Notes under the pieces: model-generated
The model's input: the letters and a program-made list of their open reading frames with translations, nothing else
Database searches by the model: none
Told to the model about the DNA's origin: nothing
NCBI RefSeq assembly: GCF_000758605.1
Contig: NZ_CP009282.1
Span: 2,542,001-2,606,000 of the forward strand
DNA length: 64,000 bases
DNA from: Paenibacillus sp. FSL R5-0912
GTDB taxonomy: Bacteria > Bacillota > Bacilli > Paenibacillales > Paenibacillaceae
Direction: 5' to 3'
Shown: positions 15,181-23,579 of the stretch, piece after piece
Position numbering within the stretch: the stretch's first letter is position 1
Layout of the letters: every line of letters starts with the position of its first letter
Position numbers and translations under genes: made by a program

Positions 15181-16956
15181 ATGGTTGTAAAAACGAACAG
15201 TTCATTTATTAACGAACACAATATGAGCGATCTATCACAAGCTAATGTTTTGAGTGGTACGAGATTAAATCAAATTGCTGAGGGTAAGGCAACGGCAAGC
15301 AAGGATATTCGTGTTGTGACATTGTATCGGGTATCTACAAAAAAACAAGTAACTAAGTCGGAGAATGGTGAAGATATTCCTACTCAAAAGAAGGCATGTG
15401 GGAATTATATTAAGAAGCAATCCAATTGGTTACTTTCAAAAGAGTACATGGAAGCTGGAGTATCAGGTTTTAAGAAAAAATCATCAGAACGTGATGTGTT
15501 GCAACAAATCTTAATTGCTGCTCAAAATAATGAGTTTGATGTACTACTCGTTTATATGTTTGATAGGATTGGAAGACAGACGTATGATACGCCACTGTAT
15601 ATACAAGCATTAGCAGAAGCAGGGGTGCGGATTGTTTCCGTAGTGGAAGGCGAATATGAAATCGATGACCACATGGGAGATATGATGATTTTCTTGCGAA
15701 ATTGGCAGTCGAATGGTGAAAGTCGCAAAACGTCCAAGCGAGTAGATGAATCGCATAAACAGATGGTCGAGCAGGGGATTTATCGAGGAGGTACAGTGCC
15801 GTATGGTTATAAGACTGTGCCCTCCGGAAAGTTCAACAAGAAAGGCAAGGAATTACTCAGAGTAGTCATTGACGAAGAGGCTGCTGCTGTAGTCAGACAA
15901 ATCTTTGATTGGGTTGCCTTGGAGGGGTACGGGCAGTATTTGATCCCGAAGATGTTGAATGAAAAAGGTATAACGACTAAAAAAGGTAAGCCGTGGGCAT
16001 CCAATACGATTAGTTCGATTCTACGGAATCCGACCTTTATGGGGTACATGAGTTATGCAAGAGGAAAGGAAAAGGAAGTTCGTTCAAGTGAGGCTAATCC
16101 CGATCTCATTATTATCTCCGAAGAAAAATGGAATCGAGTGCAAGCGATTCGAGCAGGACGCAATCCAGAGCAAAGGAAGAAGCAAGGAGTTGAGGTCATG
16201 GCTAAAAATACGAAGGGTGATATGATTCTAATTGGATTGGCACGTTGTGGGCATTGCGGGTATACGTTCTCTTCTACGCCAAACATAAAAAAATACACAC
16301 TGAAAGATGGAACGGAAGTAAAGCATAAACAGATGAAATATCGTTGCTCAGGTAAAGGGCAGAAAAAAGCGATTCACTGTAAAGGACAGACGACCTATTC
16401 TCAGAATCGTGTGGAAAGCGTAGTGCTTGACGAGGTACTGCGGTATCTAGATCAATTGGAGCGAGTTGATTTGAGCGAGAAACTGAATGAGCTAAAAAAA
16501 CGGAATGCGGGTCAAGATGTAATACAGCTTCAACGATTGAGTAAAGAGCTTGATGATGCCCAAGAAGAAATGAAGACGTATAAAGCCGAGGTAAAGCTTT
16601 CCCTCAAAGGAATAGGCAAGTTTACAAGTGAACTGTTGAGTGAGTTAATTGAGGAGACAGGACAAAGAATCGCTGAACTGGATGGGCAAGTCGAGCAAGC
16701 CAGACGGGAGGTTGAAACCAAACGGATTGAGCGGAAGGAACTAGAGACATTGCAGCAGCACATTCCGAACTGGCGCAAGGTTTTTAATCAGGCTTCAGCC
16801 CAGCAAAAGAAAATGATGCTACGCACGATCATTGGAGGTATCGAGATCCATAGAGATAGCATCAAGGTTCAATTTAAACTGCGAATCAGTCAGTTCATTG
16901 GCACGTTGGGTGTCGAGGTTGGTGGTTTATTAGATTCGGATAAAGTGCTTGAGTAA
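15181..16956 (+). CDS. Large serine integrase
   Basis: 591 residues from ATG 15181, which has GGAGG 11 nt upstream (GTG 15169 overlaps that site). Site-specific recombinase that joins attP and attB. N-terminal catalytic domain with Ser52 (TLYRVSTKKQ) and FDRIGRQ; recombinase domain with GTVPYGYK and NPTFMGYM; zinc ribbon with Cys356, Cys359, Cys389 and Cys400; then a long coiled coil (about 415-530) and a C-terminal strand region (RTIIGGIEIHRDSIKVQFKLR). Complete and intact. It is the best candidate for having inserted this element in tRNA-Ala. The CBASS genes and ATPase lie between it and the right end. Confidence 0.92.
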   Translation: MVVKTNSSFINEHNMSDLSQANVLSGTRLNQIAEGKATASKDIRVVTLYRVSTKKQVTKSENGEDIPTQKKACGNYIKKQSNWLLSKEYMEAGVSGFKKKSSERDVLQQILIAAQNNEFDVLLVYMFDRIGRQTYDTPLYIQALAEAGVRIVSVVEGEYEIDDHMGDMMIFLRNWQSNGESRKTSKRVDESHKQMVEQGIYRGGTVPYGYKTVPSGKFNKKGKELLRVVIDEEAAAVVRQIFDWVALEGYGQYLIPKMLNEKGITTKKGKPWASNTISSILRNPTFMGYMSYARGKEKEVRSSEANPDLIIISEEKWNRVQAIRAGRNPEQRKKQGVEVMAKNTKGDMILIGLARCGHCGYTFSSTPNIKKYTLKDGTEVKHKQMKYRCSGKGQKKAIHCKGQTTYSQNRVESVVLDEVLRYLDQLERVDLSEKLNELKKRNAGQDVIQLQRLSKELDDAQEEMKTYKAEVKLSLKGIGKFTSELLSELIEETGQRIAELDGQVEQARREVETKRIERKELETLQQHIPNWRKVFNQASAQQKKMMLRTIIGGIEIHRDSIKVQFKLRISQFIGTLGVEVGGLLDSDKVLE

Positions 16957-16979
16957 GGAAAATAGAACTAGATTGAGTT

Positions 16980-17008
16980 GAGGCTCCTGCGGTTTGCAGG
17001 AGCCTTTC
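16980..17008 (+). terminator. Integrase terminator
   Basis: GGCTCCTGC (16982-16990) and GCAGGAGCC (16996-17004) form a perfect 9-bp stem with loop GGTTT, followed by TTTCTAATTT. A diverged copy of this region, with the stem decayed, lies at about 18708-18760. Confidence 0.85.
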
Positions 17009-17185
17009 TAATTTGGGAATAATTTCTGGATTTTGTAGCGGAAGTAGGCTATCATAATTATAGGTATAATGTACTGTTTTTTAAATTTCTTCTTCCTTAC
17101 ATAGAAAGTACAAGGTTTTACGAGTGTCTTATCTCAGTTTTAGTGGAAGACATAGAATGAATAAACCTAAAATGGAGGAGTTAAT

Positions 17186-18064
17186 GTGTCCGTAAGTGAA
17201 AACTTTAGTCAGTTTTGTTCAAATCTTAGAATGAGTGATTCTACTGTAAGTACGATACAGCAAAGATATAAACAAATAACAAAACGTATAAATCTTGATT
17301 ATAGAGACAGCAGTTCAGAAACATCCTACAGTTTATACGTAGGTTCCTATGGTCGAGGAACGGAAATATGGACTAGTGATATTGATGTGATCGTACAGCT
17401 ACCGTATGCGACATATCAAAAGTTTAATAACTATAGTGGAAACGGGCAATCTGCATTATTACAAGAAGTCAAAGGAGTTCTTCAGAAAACATATAGTAGC
17501 TCTTACATTAAAAGCGATGGGCAGGTTGTTGGAATTAATTTCGCAGATAACATTGATTTTGAAATTGTTCCTGCATTTATTAATGATGGTGGCAGTTATA
17601 CATATCCTGACACAAATGATGCTGGAAGTTGGAAGACAACTGACCCGCGAAAAGAAATAGATGCTATGAACACAAGAAATAGCAGCACAAATAAAAATTT
17701 AAAAAGGCTCTGCCGCATGGCTCGCGCTTGGAAAAAACACTGTGATGTAGGGATGAGTGGCATTCTGATTGATACCTTAGCTTATAAATTTATTGATGAC
17801 TGGGAGTATAAAGATAAGTCATACGTATATTATGACTGGATGAGCAGGGATTTTTTCGAATATCTCAAAGATATAGATACTGACAAAACCTATTGGTTAG
17901 CACCAGGGAGTAACCGCTACGTTTATAAGGATAAGAACTTCCAAAGCAAAGCAGCAACAGCCTATACTAATTCATTAGAAGCTATTGAGTATGAAAGTAA
18001 GGACCAATTCTCATCTGCGAAAATAGCGTGGAGGAAAGTTTATGGAACGAAGTTCCCGAGTTAG
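17186..18064 (+). CDS. CBASS nucleotidyltransferase (CD-NTase, SMODS family)
   Basis: 292 residues from GTG 17186, GGAGGAG upstream. Enzymes of this family make a cyclic oligonucleotide on phage infection that activates a partner effector. The GS motif GSYGRGTE (53-60), the metal-binding DID at 65-67 (SDIDVIVQL) and the third acidic residue Asp124 (NIDFEIVPAF) are all present. Downstream helices (LKRLCRMARAWKKHC...SGILIDTLAYKF) match the second domain. The nucleotide product cannot be predicted. It overlaps the SLATT gene by 23 bp. Base composition is AT-rich compared with the host. Confidence 0.88.
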   Translation: MSVSENFSQFCSNLRMSDSTVSTIQQRYKQITKRINLDYRDSSSETSYSLYVGSYGRGTEIWTSDIDVIVQLPYATYQKFNNYSGNGQSALLQEVKGVLQKTYSSSYIKSDGQVVGINFADNIDFEIVPAFINDGGSYTYPDTNDAGSWKTTDPRKEIDAMNTRNSSTNKNLKRLCRMARAWKKHCDVGMSGILIDTLAYKFIDDWEYKDKSYVYYDWMSRDFFEYLKDIDTDKTYWLAPGSNRYVYKDKNFQSKAATAYTNSLEAIEYESKDQFSSAKIAWRKVYGTKFPS

Positions 18065-18623
18065 TCAAGGTTATAAATTGGAGTCTCAAATTAGAGAGGC
18101 ATACGGTCGGATTGTATATACTTTTACATGTCACAATAAAATCGTTCAGAGAATGCTGTCTAAGAACGAATATATTAAAGTGTTTCAAATAGTTCTCTCG
18201 GCCCTAACTACAGGCGGGTTTATTGTTGCAATAATCATTGACGAGAAAATTGCTAGTATTGTAGGAGCATTGATTTCTGTCATTCTTCTAATTTTGAATG
18301 CTTATACTAAGAATTTCGATTTAGTTGAAACTGCTCAAAGTCATCAAAAAGCTGCAGATGCACTTTGGGTAATACGTGAAGAATACGTATCTCTATTAAC
18401 GGATTTTGAATTGCTGGATGATGCAGTAATAATGGCGAAAAGAGACGAATTACAGAATAGAACAGCTGAGATATATGCTCAATCACCAAGGACTGATTCA
18501 AAAAGTTATGCTGCTGCACAGAAGGCATTACAGACAGAGGAAGAGCAAACATTCAATGATAATGAAATTGACGTTATGCTGCCAAATGCGATACGTAGGG
18601 GAAATAGAAACTTGAATGATTAA
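18042..18623 (+). CDS. SLATT-domain membrane effector of the CBASS
   Basis: 193 residues, starting inside the 3' end of the CD-NTase gene. Pattern of the SLATT (SMODS/SLOG-associating two-TM effector) domain: N-terminal amphipathic helix (SQIREAYGRIVYTFTCHNKI), two membrane helices (about 47-66, VLSALTTGGFIVAIII; about 69-89, IASIVGALISVILLILNAY), then a helical cytoplasmic region (SHQKAADALWVIREEYVSLL). In known systems a SLATT protein next to a CD-NTase is taken to be the membrane-disrupting effector. No Cap2/Cap3 genes are present, so this would be a minimal two-gene CBASS. Confidence 0.82.
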   Translation: MERSSRVSQGYKLESQIREAYGRIVYTFTCHNKIVQRMLSKNEYIKVFQIVLSALTTGGFIVAIIIDEKIASIVGALISVILLILNAYTKNFDLVETAQSHQKAADALWVIREEYVSLLTDFELLDDAVIMAKRDELQNRTAEIYAQSPRTDSKSYAAAQKALQTEEEQTFNDNEIDVMLPNAIRRGNRNLND

Positions 18624-18629
18624 TATAGA

Positions 18630-18706
18630 AAGCCAGACGCGAGGTTGACGCCAAGCGTATTGAACAAAAGGAATTGTTGACGTTGCCGCAGCGTGCTTGA
18701 GTAAGG
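18630..18706 (+). pseudogene. Decayed 3' end of a second serine integrase gene
   Basis: 18630-18692 aligns without gaps to 16697-16759 of the integrase gene with 49 of 63 bases equal, and translates as ARREVDAKRIEQKEL against ARREVETKRIERKEL. It then jumps to GTGCTTGAGTAAGG, which matches the end of the integrase gene (16945-16958), so about 185 bp are deleted. The following 100 bp also resemble the sequence after the integrase. The conservative amino-acid changes show it comes from a diverged relative, not a recent copy. Confidence 0.75.
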
Positions 18707-18833
18707 TCGAGGCTCTTGCCATTGGTAGGGGGCTCTTGTATTTAGTAGTTGGAAGGATTCTGGAATTTTCTGCGGGTATAGGGTAAGATAAATCTTTAGC
18801 ATAGGGTACTTTATTAATGAGAGGAGCGTCATT

Positions 18834-20381
18834 GTGACAAATAGACTTCCATTAGATGAGATTCAATTTGGTAAAATCGACGCATACAATGAATATCAAG
18901 AGTATGGAATAGATTTATTTAAAAACTCATTTTATAAATACGATATGTATAAAATTGACGATTTCTTAAATGGAAGTAAATATTATATTTGCGGCAATAA
19001 AGGTACAGGCAAAACCGCTCTGCTAAAATATTTAGAGTGTGAATTGGCTATTGATCCTGAAAAATTAATTATACCTATCAGATTTAAAAGTGATCTTGAT
19101 AATGAAGAGAAGAAAGCACTGCATAGTGCTAGTGCTTCTGCCAATGTGATTGAAGAAACCGTAGAAGATATAAACACATACTCATCAAATGATAATGTAA
19201 TTGTGTGGCAAGTTTTTCTTATTACTAAAATTTTTGATGCAATGAATTCAGGTGAGTACTCAGTATTTAAACACAGCAGAGAACTTGTTGTACTTCAACA
19301 ACTATTAAAAGCAATACAAGTTGAAAAAAGTAGAATTGTGCCTAAAATCAATAAGAGTCTTATTAAATTTAATGCTTCCCTAGTAAAAGGAATAGATGCT
19401 GAATTAGAGTTAGAGATTGGATTCGACAAAGTCACAAACAAAGTCAATTATTATAAATTTGCAAAAACTATTATTAGAATATTTGAAAGCCTAGAGTTTG
19501 ATTACAACAAAGTATTTGTTTTAGTAGACGAATTGGAGCTATCTGTTAAAAGTAGTAAAGAAAACAAAAGAGATGTTGAGTTGGTACGTGATTTAATTAT
19601 TGCTATAGAGAAGTTAAATGGCATTTCTAAGAAAAAGGGCTACAGTATATGTTTTATTGCATCAATACGAGGTGAAGTGATAAATAGTGTCTTATCTGCT
19701 GGTTATGAAATTAATAAAGCAATCGAGGATTTCGGGGTCACTATAAACTGGTTTCAAAAAGGTGGTAACTACCAAGAAAGTCCTTTGATAAAAATAATTG
19801 AGAGTAAGATAATTGCTTCTGAGAAACTTAAGGGAATTACAAATCATGGAGATATTTGGGGAAAGTATTTTTCTGATACTATAAATGGCATTGAGGTGAG
19901 GAAATACTTACTTAGTTATTCTTGGTATAGACCAAGGGATATCGTAAGAATGATGAGAGAGGTTCAAACTTACGTAGGGAATTCAGTCATATTCTCACAA
20001 GAAATGTTTGACAAAGCTTTACAGGATTATTCGGAGAAAAGTTGGACTGAATTTGCAGAAGAATTGAGACTTGCTTATTCTTCGGATGATCTAAAAGCAA
20101 TAAAGAAAATACTAACCAACATAGAAGTTCCATTTTCATTTAATTATTTATCAGATAGAGTGAAGAAATTAAGCGAAATGTATGACTTTATTGGATCATT
20201 TTATAATAGGCACAAGTTAATTGATGTTCTCGAAAAATTATTTGAATGGGGTATTATAGGAAATAGTGGACAGCGTATGGTATTCAAATTTATGAGAGAC
20301 GGAGATTTGGCTCCTACTGAGAGTATGATTATTCATAAACCATTGAGAAATTTTTTTGCAGTGAAATCTCACGAGAGATAG
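18834..20381 (+). CDS. P-loop ATPase, Sll1717-like family
   Basis: 515 residues from GTG 18834 (GAGAGGAG upstream). Walker A is GNKGTGKTA (54-62) and Walker B KVFVLVDELEL (226-236). The N-terminus (FGKIDAYNEYQEYGIDLFKNSFY) and the layout fit the Sll1717-type P-loop ATPases that recur in defence islands; no nuclease or other effector domain is seen in the C-terminal helical half. It lies alone behind the integrase remnant and 94 bp before the right attachment site. A defence role is inferred from neighbourhood. Very AT-rich. Confidence 0.75.
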   Translation: MTNRLPLDEIQFGKIDAYNEYQEYGIDLFKNSFYKYDMYKIDDFLNGSKYYICGNKGTGKTALLKYLECELAIDPEKLIIPIRFKSDLDNEEKKALHSASASANVIEETVEDINTYSSNDNVIVWQVFLITKIFDAMNSGEYSVFKHSRELVVLQQLLKAIQVEKSRIVPKINKSLIKFNASLVKGIDAELELEIGFDKVTNKVNYYKFAKTIIRIFESLEFDYNKVFVLVDELELSVKSSKENKRDVELVRDLIIAIEKLNGISKKKGYSICFIASIRGEVINSVLSAGYEINKAIEDFGVTINWFQKGGNYQESPLIKIIESKIIASEKLKGITNHGDIWGKYFSDTINGIEVRKYLLSYSWYRPRDIVRMMREVQTYVGNSVIFSQEMFDKALQDYSEKSWTEFAEELRLAYSSDDLKAIKKILTNIEVPFSFNYLSDRVKKLSEMYDFIGSFYNRHKLIDVLEKLFEWGIIGNSGQRMVFKFMRDGDLAPTESMIIHKPLRNFFAVKSHER

Positions 20382-20474
20382 TATAATTTGTCTCCTATAT
20401 GCTTTCTCAAAAATCATGTGTATACAACTTATGAGTGGAAAATTTCTTAGAGGTCCAGATTCTGAAGTTTTTAT

Positions 20475-20528
20475 GGGTGTGTAAATGACCATCGGTGGGA
20501 GAGCGCATCGCTGGCAGCGATGAGGTCA
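20475..20528. other. Right attachment junction (attR) of the element
   Basis: The element arm 20475-20497 meets tRNA-Ala sequence at TGGGAG (20496-20501). The arm is an imperfect inverted copy of the left element arm 3923-3945: GGGT, then GT, AATGA and GGTG agree in register (15 of 23). The two arms are separated by GGAG plus TA in the rejoined site, placing a non-palindromic AG at the centre, as expected for a serine-integrase crossover. Confidence 0.7.
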
Positions 20529-20555
20529 GGGGTTCGAGCCCCCTATTCTCCACCA
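20502..20555 (+). pseudogene. 3' part of the native tRNA-Ala, cut off by the element
   Basis: 54 nt from AGCGCATCG to CCA with the anticodon arm (GGC) and a perfect T-stem AGGGG/CCCCT. The first 22 nt of the gene are missing and lie at 3899-3920. It has neither its acceptor 5' strand nor a promoter and cannot give a functional tRNA. Confidence 0.85.
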
Positions 20556-20561
20556 TACTAC

Positions 20562-20634
20562 GGACTCTTAGCTCAGTTGGTAGAGCAGTAGACTCTTAAT
20601 CTATTTGTCCAGGGTTCGAGCCCCTGAGAGTCCA
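20562..20634 (+). tRNA. tRNA-Lys (CTT), native copy now separated from its promoter
   Basis: 73-nt cloverleaf, acceptor GGACTCT/AGAGTCC, anticodon loop CTCTTAA. Identical to the lone tRNA-Lys at 45711, which supports native origin. The original promoter is 16.6 kb away; no clear promoter is seen in the element end, so expression here is uncertain. Confidence 0.92.
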
Positions 20635-20641
20635 TCACAGA

Positions 20642-20668
20642 AGAAACGGCAGAGATGCCGTTTTTTTG
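20642..20668 (+). terminator. Terminator after native tRNA-Lys
   Basis: AAACGGCA / TGCCGTTT stem with loop GAGA and a seven-T tail; nearly identical to the one at 45792. Confidence 0.88.
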
Positions 20669-20836
20669 CTGTTTTCATTAGTAGACGGAAATCAAATAGT
20701 ATGTATTCGTCTATATATTAAACTCATGTTTGATGAAGAAGGGCTGGGTTGCACTAGCCCTTTACTCTAGGAGAGTTTCCACGCAGTATATTCTTCACGG
20801 CTAGTCATTGATTCTTTTAAGAAAGGAATATAAGCC

Positions 20837-21385
20837 ATGATCATTACCAAGCAGGAATACAAGGTGAAAGGTCTGAATTACACGATCCGCTCAGCAGTTA
20901 AGACAGACGCGAAGGGTCTGTCCGGGTTAAGGCTTCAGGTTGACGGGGAGACCGAGCATATGGACCGGGTGCCGGGAGAAGCTTTTATTGATGAATCCGG
21001 ATTTGAAACTATCATCGAGAGGGATACGAACCATCCGCGGAATATATGCCTGGTTACGGAAGCGAACGGCAGAATCATTGGTTATTCCCGGTGTGAAGGA
21101 CATGATCTGCAGCGGTTTAAGCACAAAGTGGAATTTGGAGTAGGAGTTTTGAAACAATATTGGGGCTTCGGAGTGGGCGCAAACCTTTTGCAAGCATCCA
21201 TTTCCTGGGCTGACGCAAACGGAATAACCAAAATCATTCTAAGCGGCGTTCTGGAAACCAATGAGAAGGCGATCCGCTTGTACAAGAGCCTTGGTTTTGA
21301 AGTCGAAGGTATATTGAAGAAGGACCGTATCCTGTCAGACGGGAAATATTACAGTACATATATGATGGCGAGATATACAGATTAG
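20837..21385 (+). CDS. GNAT-family N-acetyltransferase
   Basis: 182 residues. Acetyl-CoA-dependent transferase fold: strand-rich middle, then the acetyl-CoA site VEFGVGVLKQYWGFGVGANLL (Q/R-x-x-G-x-G/A-like YWGFGVG), SGVLETNEKAIRLYKSLGFEVEG at the C-terminus. Similarity of the C-terminal part to RimJ/RimL- or phosphinothricin-type acetyltransferases is general; substrate unknown. AAAGGA precedes the ATG. First gene to the right of the tRNA site, followed by a terminator at 21417. Confidence 0.85.
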   Translation: MIITKQEYKVKGLNYTIRSAVKTDAKGLSGLRLQVDGETEHMDRVPGEAFIDESGFETIIERDTNHPRNICLVTEANGRIIGYSRCEGHDLQRFKHKVEFGVGVLKQYWGFGVGANLLQASISWADANGITKIILSGVLETNEKAIRLYKSLGFEVEGILKKDRILSDGKYYSTYMMARYTD

Positions 21386-21416
21386 GCCCGGGATTAAAAA
21401 GGCTTGATGGTCCCCA

Positions 21417-21442
21417 AGAACGGCAGAGCTGCCGTTCTTTTG
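21417..21442. terminator. Bidirectional terminator
   Basis: AAGAACGGCAG pairs with CTGCCGTTCTT, then TT; between the convergent GNAT and TerD-like genes. Confidence 0.8.
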
Positions 21443-21498
21443 ATGTTCTTAGACAGTTGGAGTGTTGGAGTGGAAAAACGGGGCATCCGATTAACGCT

Positions 21499-22836
21499 CT
21501 ATTTACTCCCGGCTTCCCATCTCAGATTCCAGTTATAGTGCTGATCCAATTCCTCATGTCCGGCGAAATATTCTACGAGCCGCTCCACGCTGAAGGTCTC
21601 ATCCTGCTGATTACGAATCATGGCGATGGCACACATTCCCTTATTATTGTTATGCTCATCCAGCCGGACTTCGATCTCAGGTCCGTTCTGCTGCCTGATA
21701 GTCACACGGGCGTCAGCCTGCGACCAGTTTGTGATTCCCTCATAGATAAAGGCAAAGACAACAATCCGGCTGATCTCGGAAAGATAATGGCCGTTAATCC
21801 GCAGATTCTCACCTGTGGCGATCGATCCGGTGCGGTCATCCCCGTCCAGGGAGATGTAGGGCGGCCTGTTCAAGCTGCCGAAGGACTCACCGAGTGCCTG
21901 GACAGAGCCCTTCAGCCCATTTTTTAGTTCAAACAGACAACCGAGATCAAGATCGATGCCTTTGCTGCCGAACCAGCCGGATGATTGGGTCTGCACCCAG
22001 TTCAGGTTAATCAGGATCTCGCCTAGTGATCCAGTCCCTTTCTGTAAATTGATCCGCTCCCCGCGTTGCTTAAGCAGGAGGATACCCGGATTTAATGGAG
22101 GGGCTGGAGGTGACGCAGGCGATGCTGGCGATGCTGGTGGTGAAGCTGGTAAAGAAGGAGGTAAATGACCCGCCGGTTTCGGCCGTGACCTCAGCTCCGG
22201 GAGAATAAGGGGAGACTGCTGCGGCTGAACGACCCGGCTGGCGGGCTGAACAGACGGCAGAATGTCATTGATCCGAATCCCATAACTTTGGCATAGGGCG
22301 GCTAAGCCGCCTGCATATCCGGAACCCACTGCGCTGAATTTCCATTCATTCTGGTATCTGTAGATTTCTCCGGCGACAATCGCGGTCTCTACAGTGAACG
22401 CTTTACCCAGCCTGTAGCGGAGAAGCTCAGTTCCATCAGCAGCGTTGATGATCCGTAAATAGGCATCATCCAGCAGCGAGAAGCTATGCTGCCGCTTCTC
22501 AGCCTCATAAATCGTTAGTGCAAATGCAATCCGCTCGTATTCTGCGGGAATCTTACTGAGACTGACAGCGATTTGTGTGTTGTCGGTTAACCCTGCGTAA
22601 GTTTTTTTATCAGACTGCAATACACTTACAGACTGGTCCGGAGTAGAAGCGTTGCCATAAAAAATAAGGTCCTCATCTTTTGAGACGCTCTGGGATGGCG
22701 TAAGCAAAAAGGCGGAAAAATCAACCTCAACCGCAGAGCCCGTATTGTGCCAGCCCATTCCGACGATGATACGGGTAAGGAGAGGCGTATCTTTTGTTAA
22801 GTTGCATTTTTGTCCCTTTATCAGTTCAACGGTCAT
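21499..22836 (-). CDS. Two-domain TerD-like stress protein
   Basis: 445 residues. An N-terminal TerD domain (about 1-190; LIKGQKCNLTKDTP start, calcium-type acidic loops, DDAYLRIINAADGTELLRYRL) and a second TerD-like domain (about 255-445; RGERINLQKGTGSLGEILINLNW, DLDLGCLFEL) are joined by a Pro-rich linker (LPPSLPASPPASPASPAS). TerD proteins are calcium-binding cytosolic proteins of tellurite-resistance/stress systems. No TerC or other ter genes are present; the downstream-facing partner at 22889 is probably its operon mate and is transcribed first. Confidence 0.8.
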   Translation of the reverse strand: MTVELIKGQKCNLTKDTPLLTRIIVGMGWHNTGSAVEVDFSAFLLTPSQSVSKDEDLIFYGNASTPDQSVSVLQSDKKTYAGLTDNTQIAVSLSKIPAEYERIAFALTIYEAEKRQHSFSLLDDAYLRIINAADGTELLRYRLGKAFTVETAIVAGEIYRYQNEWKFSAVGSGYAGGLAALCQSYGIRINDILPSVQPASRVVQPQQSPLILPELRSRPKPAGHLPPSLPASPPASPASPASPPAPPLNPGILLLKQRGERINLQKGTGSLGEILINLNWVQTQSSGWFGSKGIDLDLGCLFELKNGLKGSVQALGESFGSLNRPPYISLDGDDRTGSIATGENLRINGHYLSEISRIVVFAFIYEGITNWSQADARVTIRQQNGPEIEVRLDEHNNNKGMCAIAMIRNQQDETFSVERLVEYFAGHEELDQHYNWNLRWEAGSK

Positions 22837-22888
22837 TGGAACCTGCCTTTCAGAAGATTAGTAGAATTGAATGAATACGTGAAGGAGC

Positions 22889-23452
22889 TTAGAATCTGTC
22901 GCGTCTTCCGGCATCAAGATTCGGACCGTTCAGACTGGATAACCTGTCTAAAGAATGTTCGTAGATACGTACAATATCCTGCACCTTTTGGAACTCCGGA
23001 TCCGAGGGGCCCAGATTGTCCATGAACATCCGCTGCAGGATTTCTCTATAAAAGGAGATGCGGTTCTCGACAAGACTACATTCGTAATCAATGACCTCTT
23101 CCACCGAGTGCTGCTGAACAAATTCCATCAGGTCATCAGCCGGGTTATCGTAGGACTCCCGCTCATTGCGCGCGGCAACCGGAGTGTTCACGTTATCGAG
23201 GTTAACAGTGGAACGTATATCGGTGAAAAGAATTCCCTCTTTTGCCAGCATGACCTGAAAAGGCTTGTGCTTGAACAGCTCTTGGGCGACAAGAGAGCAC
23301 ATTGCCGGATTCCTCAGCAGAATGCCGTCAAAGGGGTGAAGCACCCAGCCTCTGTCATCCCGGTACAAGCTGAACGTGAAGTACTCGCCTCCATACTCAT
23401 ATTTCAGATTAATCGTAGTCTCTGAAGTAAGCTCATATTGAAATGCATCCAT
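22889..23452 (-). CDS. Unknown protein upstream of the TerD-like gene
   Basis: 187 residues, soluble, acidic. N-terminal half has alternating strands (TINLKYEYGGEYFTFSLYRDDRGW), C-terminal half is helical (SVEEVIDYECSLVENRISFYREILQRMF). No family recognised. It lies 52 bp upstream of the TerD-like gene on the same strand, so the two are probably co-transcribed. Confidence 0.6.
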   Translation of the reverse strand: MDAFQYELTSETTINLKYEYGGEYFTFSLYRDDRGWVLHPFDGILLRNPAMCSLVAQELFKHKPFQVMLAKEGILFTDIRSTVNLDNVNTPVAARNERESYDNPADDLMEFVQQHSVEEVIDYECSLVENRISFYREILQRMFMDNLGPSDPEFQKVQDIVRIYEHSLDRLSSLNGPNLDAGRRDRF

Positions 23453-23579
23453 TCAAGTTCGCGCCTCCTGCATCTTCTTCTTTGGGTTTATATTAGCATA
23501 GCAGAATATGGGGAATGTTGGGAGAGCACGGTTGATTATTTACAATGAATTTAGTAGTTTAGTATAGGAGTGAACAACG

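Larger units (their letters stand above)
3919..20501 (+). mobile_element. Integrated element in tRNA-Ala, with serine integrase and CBASS cargo
   Basis: About 16.6 kb bounded by the shared TGGGAG of a split tRNA-Ala gene (3915-3920 left, 20496-20501 right). Joining 3899-3920 to 20502-20555 restores a 76-nt tRNA-Ala with a fully paired T-stem. The opposite joint (element right end plus element left end) gives an inverted-repeat attP-like site. The element encodes replacement tRNAs, a Dam-type methylase, four serine-recombinase-family proteins including one full integrase, CBASS genes and an ATPase. The right part (15-20 kb) is visibly more AT-rich than the host flanks. No conjugation or phage structural genes are seen, so it is probably mobilisable or helper-dependent. 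Confidence 0.75.

Noticed and set aside
21457..21927. 156-codon plus-strand frame opposite the TerD-like gene
   Set aside because: Antisense to a well-formed TerD domain and lacking a ribosome site.
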